Positions 60,757-64,000 of a stretch of DNA of 64,000 nucleotides are shown here, piece after piece. The stretch comes from Prevotella sp. Its GTDB lineage: Bacteria > Bacteroidota > Bacteroidia > Bacteroidales > Bacteroidaceae. Under the pieces are notes generated by a model, which was not told the DNA's origin, searched no databases, and saw only the letters and a program-made list of their open reading frames with translations. Location of the stretch: contig JAEEQB010000014.1 of assembly GCA_016285075.1 (NCBI GenBank), positions 1-64,000 of the forward strand. The letters are read 5' to 3'. The position numbers and the translations under genes are program-made. Positions within the stretch are counted from its first letter, which is position 1, and each line of letters starts with the position of its first letter.

Positions 60757-60904
60757 AATCGTTTTCTTGTTCCGGCATCGTCAGACTCCGATTTGTCACA
60801 AACCCGCCTGACGAGAGCCGAAAGCTTAGTTGAGTTTCCTAAGTCTTAAATCTAACAATCTAACTAACTAATTATTCAATGTATGAATAAATTCACTTTT
60901 ATTC

Positions 60905-62785
60905 TTACTCATAATAATAGAGCTTCAACGGAGTAAATCTGTCTCCAGTGAAGAGCAGATGTTGAGCATCGAGGACGTCAAGAATCGGGTCACCACTGAA
61001 ATTGATCTCCAATGTCCAGGTTCCATCACCATTGTCCTTGAGCAGGTCGCTGGTACCAGGCTGGAAGTCATTACCGGTCCAAGTGGTGCTCCACCAACCG
61101 GTAGTTACGCGGATTTGCGGGTCGGTGGCCTCCAGATCCAGATAGAAGGTCCCTGTCTTGATCTTTTCCCACTGATCCATCGGAATAGCGAAGATTTCCT
61201 CACCTGTTTTTGTCTCAGCATTGGAGAAACGGTAGGTGCCATTCCAGCTCACTCCACCAGCAGAACCATCGCCCTGCCAGATGACTACGGGCTTGGGGCC
61301 TCCACCTCCGCCTGCTACCATCTCGATGAAGTAGATTTCCTCAACGGTGTATCCACTACCCGTGAAGAGCAGGTGCTGTGCATCGAGAACGTCCAGCAGC
61401 GGATCGCCTGCAAGGTTAACTGTGAGGGTGAAGGTGCCGTCTCCATTGTCGGTGAGCAGCTCATTGCCTGGGAAGATGTCATCACCTTTCCATGTGGTGC
61501 TCCACCATCCAGAGGTGACGCGTATCTGAGGACTTGCACCCTTGATGGTCACATAGAATGTCTCAGACTTCAGTCTGTCCCAAACATCCTGTGGTACGGT
61601 GTAGCATTCCTCGCCGGTGGAATTGCTCTCGGGAGCGAAACGATAGTCTCCGCCCCAGTTAATCTCGCTGAGTTTGCCGCCATTCGTCCAGACGGGAACC
61701 TTTACTTCCTGCATTCCCGGACCATCGACCCATACTTCTTCAGCAAAGTACAATTCCTCTACAGTGTATCCACTACCCGTGAAGAGCAGGTGCTGTGCAT
61801 CGAGAACGTCTAACAGCGGATCGCCTGCAAGGTTAACGGTGAGGGTGAAGGTGCCGTCTCCATTGTCTGTGAGAAGCTCATTGCCTGGGAAGAGATCGTC
61901 TCCCAACCAAGTGGTGCTCCACCATCCGGAGGTGACGCGAATCTGAGGACTTGCACCCTTGATGGTCACATAGAATGTCTCAGACTTCATCTTCTCCCAT
62001 ACATCCAAAGGCACAGTATAGCACTCCTCGCCGGTGGAATTGCTCTCGGGAGCGAAACGATAGTCTCCGCCCCAGTTGATCTCACCCAGTGTACCTCCAT
62101 TCTTCCAGATGGTCGTCTTCACAATCTCCATGTGACCTTCGTCGGCAGCAGGTTCGTAGGCCAGCTCCGGCAATGGAATACTCTGTCCATCGTAAGTGTG
62201 AAGTGTACCTACGAATGTTCCTTTGTAGATGTTCTTCGGTGGAACACGGAAGATGAGGTTGTTTGTGCCTTTACGATAGAAGTCCTTATGGTCAATCAAC
62301 TGTGGAACGGTGTCAGCATCCAGCAGCTCCACACTATTGATAAACTCCAGGTCCGTTCCATACACTTCGATCAATTCTCCTCCTGAAGCAGTCTCTCCGG
62401 GCTGTTTCGAGAATCCTGTCACGTTTGTATGTCCAACAGTCAACGGCAAGCGTGACTCGGCGGCATCGCTGGCGGTGCGCACAATGATTTTACCACCATC
62501 GGCGGAAACACCAGAAGGTGTGTTGACCCTGATCATGTCGTTGCTGACAATCTCGAAGTTTGACACTTTTGTACCACCGGGGAATTCTATTTCTGTAACG
62601 TCAGTGAAACCAGAACCATTGATGGTTATCGGCTGGTTGGTGACGACTTTTGTCGGGAAGAACGCTTTGATGCCCAGTCCGACGTTAGCCGAACCGTTGT
62701 CGTCGTCGTCGCTGCAGGCTGTGAGCGTGGTACCTATAAGAACCACAGCAATCAGCGCGCCTAAATAATTGATTATATGCTTCAT
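60905..62785 (-). CDS. Surface glycan-binding lipoprotein with IPT domains and three repeated modules
   Basis: The 626-residue lipoprotein (lipobox LTAC, Cys24, then acidic SDDDD, an outer-surface export type of signal) has two IPT/TIG-like Ig folds (about 37-210: VVTNQPITINGSGFTDVTEIEFPG). Three modules of about 139 residues follow, each with INWGGDYRFAPESNSTGEE, PQIRVTSGWWSTTW, LLTDNGDGTFTLTVN and LDVLDAQHLLFTG. Modules 1 and 2 are nearly identical, also in DNA (417-bp period, about 61330-62118); module 3 is diverged. The modules probably bind carbohydrate through the many Trp residues. It follows the SusD gene by 43 bp, the usual place for a SusE/F-like binding protein. The glycan is unknown. 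Confidence 0.85.
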   Translation of the reverse strand: MKHIINYLGALIAVVLIGTTLTACSDDDDNGSANVGLGIKAFFPTKVVTNQPITINGSGFTDVTEIEFPGGTKVSNFEIVSNDMIRVNTPSGVSADGGKIIVRTASDAAESRLPLTVGHTNVTGFSKQPGETASGGELIEVYGTDLEFINSVELLDADTVPQLIDHKDFYRKGTNNLIFRVPPKNIYKGTFVGTLHTYDGQSIPLPELAYEPAADEGHMEIVKTTIWKNGGTLGEINWGGDYRFAPESNSTGEECYTVPLDVWEKMKSETFYVTIKGASPQIRVTSGWWSTTWLGDDLFPGNELLTDNGDGTFTLTVNLAGDPLLDVLDAQHLLFTGSGYTVEELYFAEEVWVDGPGMQEVKVPVWTNGGKLSEINWGGDYRFAPESNSTGEECYTVPQDVWDRLKSETFYVTIKGASPQIRVTSGWWSTTWKGDDIFPGNELLTDNGDGTFTLTVNLAGDPLLDVLDAQHLLFTGSGYTVEEIYFIEMVAGGGGGPKPVVIWQGDGSAGGVSWNGTYRFSNAETKTGEEIFAIPMDQWEKIKTGTFYLDLEATDPQIRVTTGWWSTTWTGNDFQPGTSDLLKDNGDGTWTLEINFSGDPILDVLDAQHLLFTGDRFTPLKLYYYE

Positions 62786-62828
62786 ATCTTTAACTTTTCA
62801 GTATTCACTATTCACTTTTCACTTTTTC

Positions 62829-64000
62829 TCACCATCCTGGATTCTGAGTAAGATTGGGATTCTTCTTCAGTTCCGACTGTGGAATGGGATAGAAATTGAA
62901 TTTATCATCCCACTGGCGGGTAATTGTAGAGCGTGTGAGGGTGAGATTGCTGCTGATGGAAGCAGTCTGAATGGTGCGGAAATACTGGGCACCCTTCTTC
63001 CAACGGCGCACATCCCAGAAACGATGGTTCTCGAAAGCCAGTTCCACCAGTCGCTCGCGTTCGTAGCGCACAACCCAGTCTTCACCATCCTCAGTGAACG
63101 GCGGCATCTGGATGTCGGGACGATTACGCAGCACATTGATGGCCTCGTTTGCAGTCATACCGTAAGTGTTGTCGTTAGCACTGCCTGTGGCATTGAAAAC
63201 AGCCTCTGCATAGTCGAGATAAAACTCTCCCAGTCTGAACAGTATCCACGTGTGGCGGCGGGTTGTCTGGTTGTCGGCTGTGGTGACACAAGAACCGTCA
63301 ACGTATTTGCGAAGATAATAGCTCGTGGGAGTAGCTCCATATTTCGGGGCAGCATTGAATCCACCTGCAAACGTTTCGATGGTTTTCTTCTGTGCACCGT
63401 TGCTGGGCCATTCGTCGCCGTTCTTCACCACTGTGAGTGCAAAACGCGGATCAAGGCCTTCGTAGGGATCAACTGTGCTGAGGTCGATGCTGTTGGGATA
63501 ACGCTGGAGGAAGGTCTCACCATTGTCCTGATACTCGTACTGGTCTATCAGACTTTGGGTGGGACAGTTGCCAGAAGAGCCGTTTTCAACACCAACGGGA
63601 TAGTTGGCCATCTCGAAATCATTGCTTTCTCCACGTCCCAGACCGAAGATCAGTTCCGGGTTGAAGAATGCATCGTGTCCCCACAGCGAGCCGTAAGCGC
63701 TAAGCTTCAACCCCCAAGTAGAGGCATTGTCAAGAATGTACTTACAAGCCTCTGCAGCTTTAGCCCACTTGGCTTTGTCACCATTTGGGTTGTGAAGCGG
63801 TGAAGCGGCATAGAGCAGAGTGCGTGCCTTTAGGGCGAAAACAGCGATTCGTGTGGCGCGTCCAATTTCAGATCCGAATTCCGTACCATAAGAAACAGGC
63901 AGATAGGGGGCAATAGCATCACACTCGTCAACAATGAACTTCACTATCTTGTCTGCCGGGCTGCGTTCAATGTTGTTAGCCTGGCCATTTGTCAGTGTGG
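62829..64000 (-). CDS. SusD/RagB-family nutrient-uptake lipoprotein, partial
   Basis: The frame is open past the window edge, so only the C-terminal 390 or so residues are seen. The segment SPADKIVKFIVDECDAIAPYLP, then GRATRIAVFALKARTLLYAASPLHNP, LFRLGEFYLDYAEAVFNATG, MTANEAINVLRNRP and FENHRFWDVRRWKKGAQYF are SusD hallmarks. SusD lids the SusC porin and binds glycans at the surface. The susC gene should lie beyond 64000 on the same strand. The window thus holds the 3' end of a polysaccharide utilisation locus. Confidence 0.95.
   Translation of the reverse strand, partial: TLTNGQANNIERSPADKIVKFIVDECDAIAPYLPVSYGTEFGSEIGRATRIAVFALKARTLLYAASPLHNPNGDKAKWAKAAEACKYILDNASTWGLKLSAYGSLWGHDAFFNPELIFGLGRGESNDFEMANYPVGVENGSSGNCPTQSLIDQYEYQDNGETFLQRYPNSIDLSTVDPYEGLDPRFALTVVKNGDEWPSNGAQKKTIETFAGGFNAAPKYGATPTSYYLRKYVDGSCVTTADNQTTRRHTWILFRLGEFYLDYAEAVFNATGSANDNTYGMTANEAINVLRNRPDIQMPPFTEDGEDWVVRYERERLVELAFENHRFWDVRRWKKGAQYFRTIQTASISSNLTLTRSTITRQWDDKFNFYPIPQSELKKNPNLTQNPGW

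Larger units (their letters stand above)
58533..60904. other. 2.4-kb gene-free repeat island
   Basis: No intact gene is seen over 2372 bp. In order it holds a family A array (58555-58627), a family B element (58781-58945), MITE-like copy 1 (59167-59328), an 11-bp CTACAT array (59391-59548), two palindromic TCTCTAGAGAATT sites (59717 and 59782), MITE-like copy 2 (59860-60021), a degenerate family B array (60099-60200), an inverted 11-bp array (60297-60438), an IS1380-type transposase remnant (60441-60722) and a terminator (60726-60756). Short frames of 60-106 codons in it are translated repeats. Confidence 0.75.

Noticed and set aside
60959..61813. 284-codon plus-strand frame
   Set aside because: It is antisense to the glycan-binding lipoprotein gene, whose signal peptide, domains and operon position are clear; the frame arises from codon bias.
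62769..63803. 344-codon plus-strand frame
   Set aside because: Antisense to the SusD gene; no recognisable protein, and SusD motifs on the other strand are unmistakable.

Overview
The window looks like chromosomal DNA from a gut- or rumen-type Bacteroidota, most likely Prevotella sensu lato. The reasons are: promoters of the Bacteroidota type (TTTG, about 19-20 bp, then TAnnTTTG) in front of most operons; a SusD-type lipoprotein and a surface glycan-binding lipoprotein; an UpxY-type NusG paralogue; Mfa2/fimbrillin-type lipoproteins; a Bat (aerotolerance) operon; the L28-L33-DUF4295 trio; and signal peptides with the SFVICHLSF core that I associate with Prevotella. No phage or conjugative module is present. 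Mobile DNA is limited to a decayed IS1380-type transposase remnant and two MITE-like elements.

Layout. 1-0.8 kb: repeat array and tRNA-Ser(GGA). 0.8-7.3 kb: envelope polysaccharide/fimbria cluster (small ORF, Wzz-like protein, Mfa2-like lipoprotein, VOC protein, fimbrillin-like lipoprotein, UDP-sugar dehydrogenase, convergent UpxY-type antiterminator). 7.5-10.7 kb: leuB, a small HEXXH protein, and an APH-type sugar kinase fused to a RapZ C-terminal domain. 10.8-15.6 kb: rpmB-rpmG-DUF4295, ftsY-rimO, HU and a membrane-spanning HU-LysM protein. 15.7-24.2 kb: moxR-DUF58-BatD-like-batA-batB/C-batD/E. 24.2-31.3 kb: PAP2 phosphatase, queA, a 1390-residue C10 protease with a huge coiled coil, and a YpfJ-type metalloprotease. 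31.3-32.3 kb: non-coding repeat island. 32.3-39.3 kb: AraC regulator divergent from a TolC/lipoprotein-MFP/ABC-2 exporter. 39.5-46.7 kb: Ala/Lys-rich exported protein, MORN protein, YhcH-type protein, glycogen branching enzyme, membrane protein, then ModF-like ATPase and ruvC on the minus strand. 47-58.5 kb: K+-dependent-type membrane pyrophosphatase, periplasmic-binding/histidine-kinase hybrid, NhaD-type antiporter, P-loop/CYTH fusion, rmuC, Gfo/Idh oxidoreductase, DUF4421, DUF1460 and YkvA-type proteins. 58.5-60.9 kb: 2.4 kb gene-free repeat island. 60.9-64 kb: the end of a glycan-utilisation (Sus-like) operon, SusD partial at the window edge.

The most unusual content is non-coding. Three sequence families of tandem repeats with a strict 22-bp period, plus a fourth with an 11-bp period, occupy the intergenic spaces. 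One family (called B here) recurs at four loci with a shared 5' block, 4-5 units with exact 22-bp phasing, self-complementary arms that covary, and a shared tail at two loci. I do not recognise it. The repeat islands also hold a three-part inverted repeat able to form two mutually exclusive hairpins, a candidate ~90-nt small RNA with a perfect promoter and terminator, and two 162-bp elements with terminal inverted repeats. Among proteins, the kinase-RapZ fusion, the HU-transmembrane-LysM protein and the C10 protease with four ~200-residue coiled-coil modules deserve attention.
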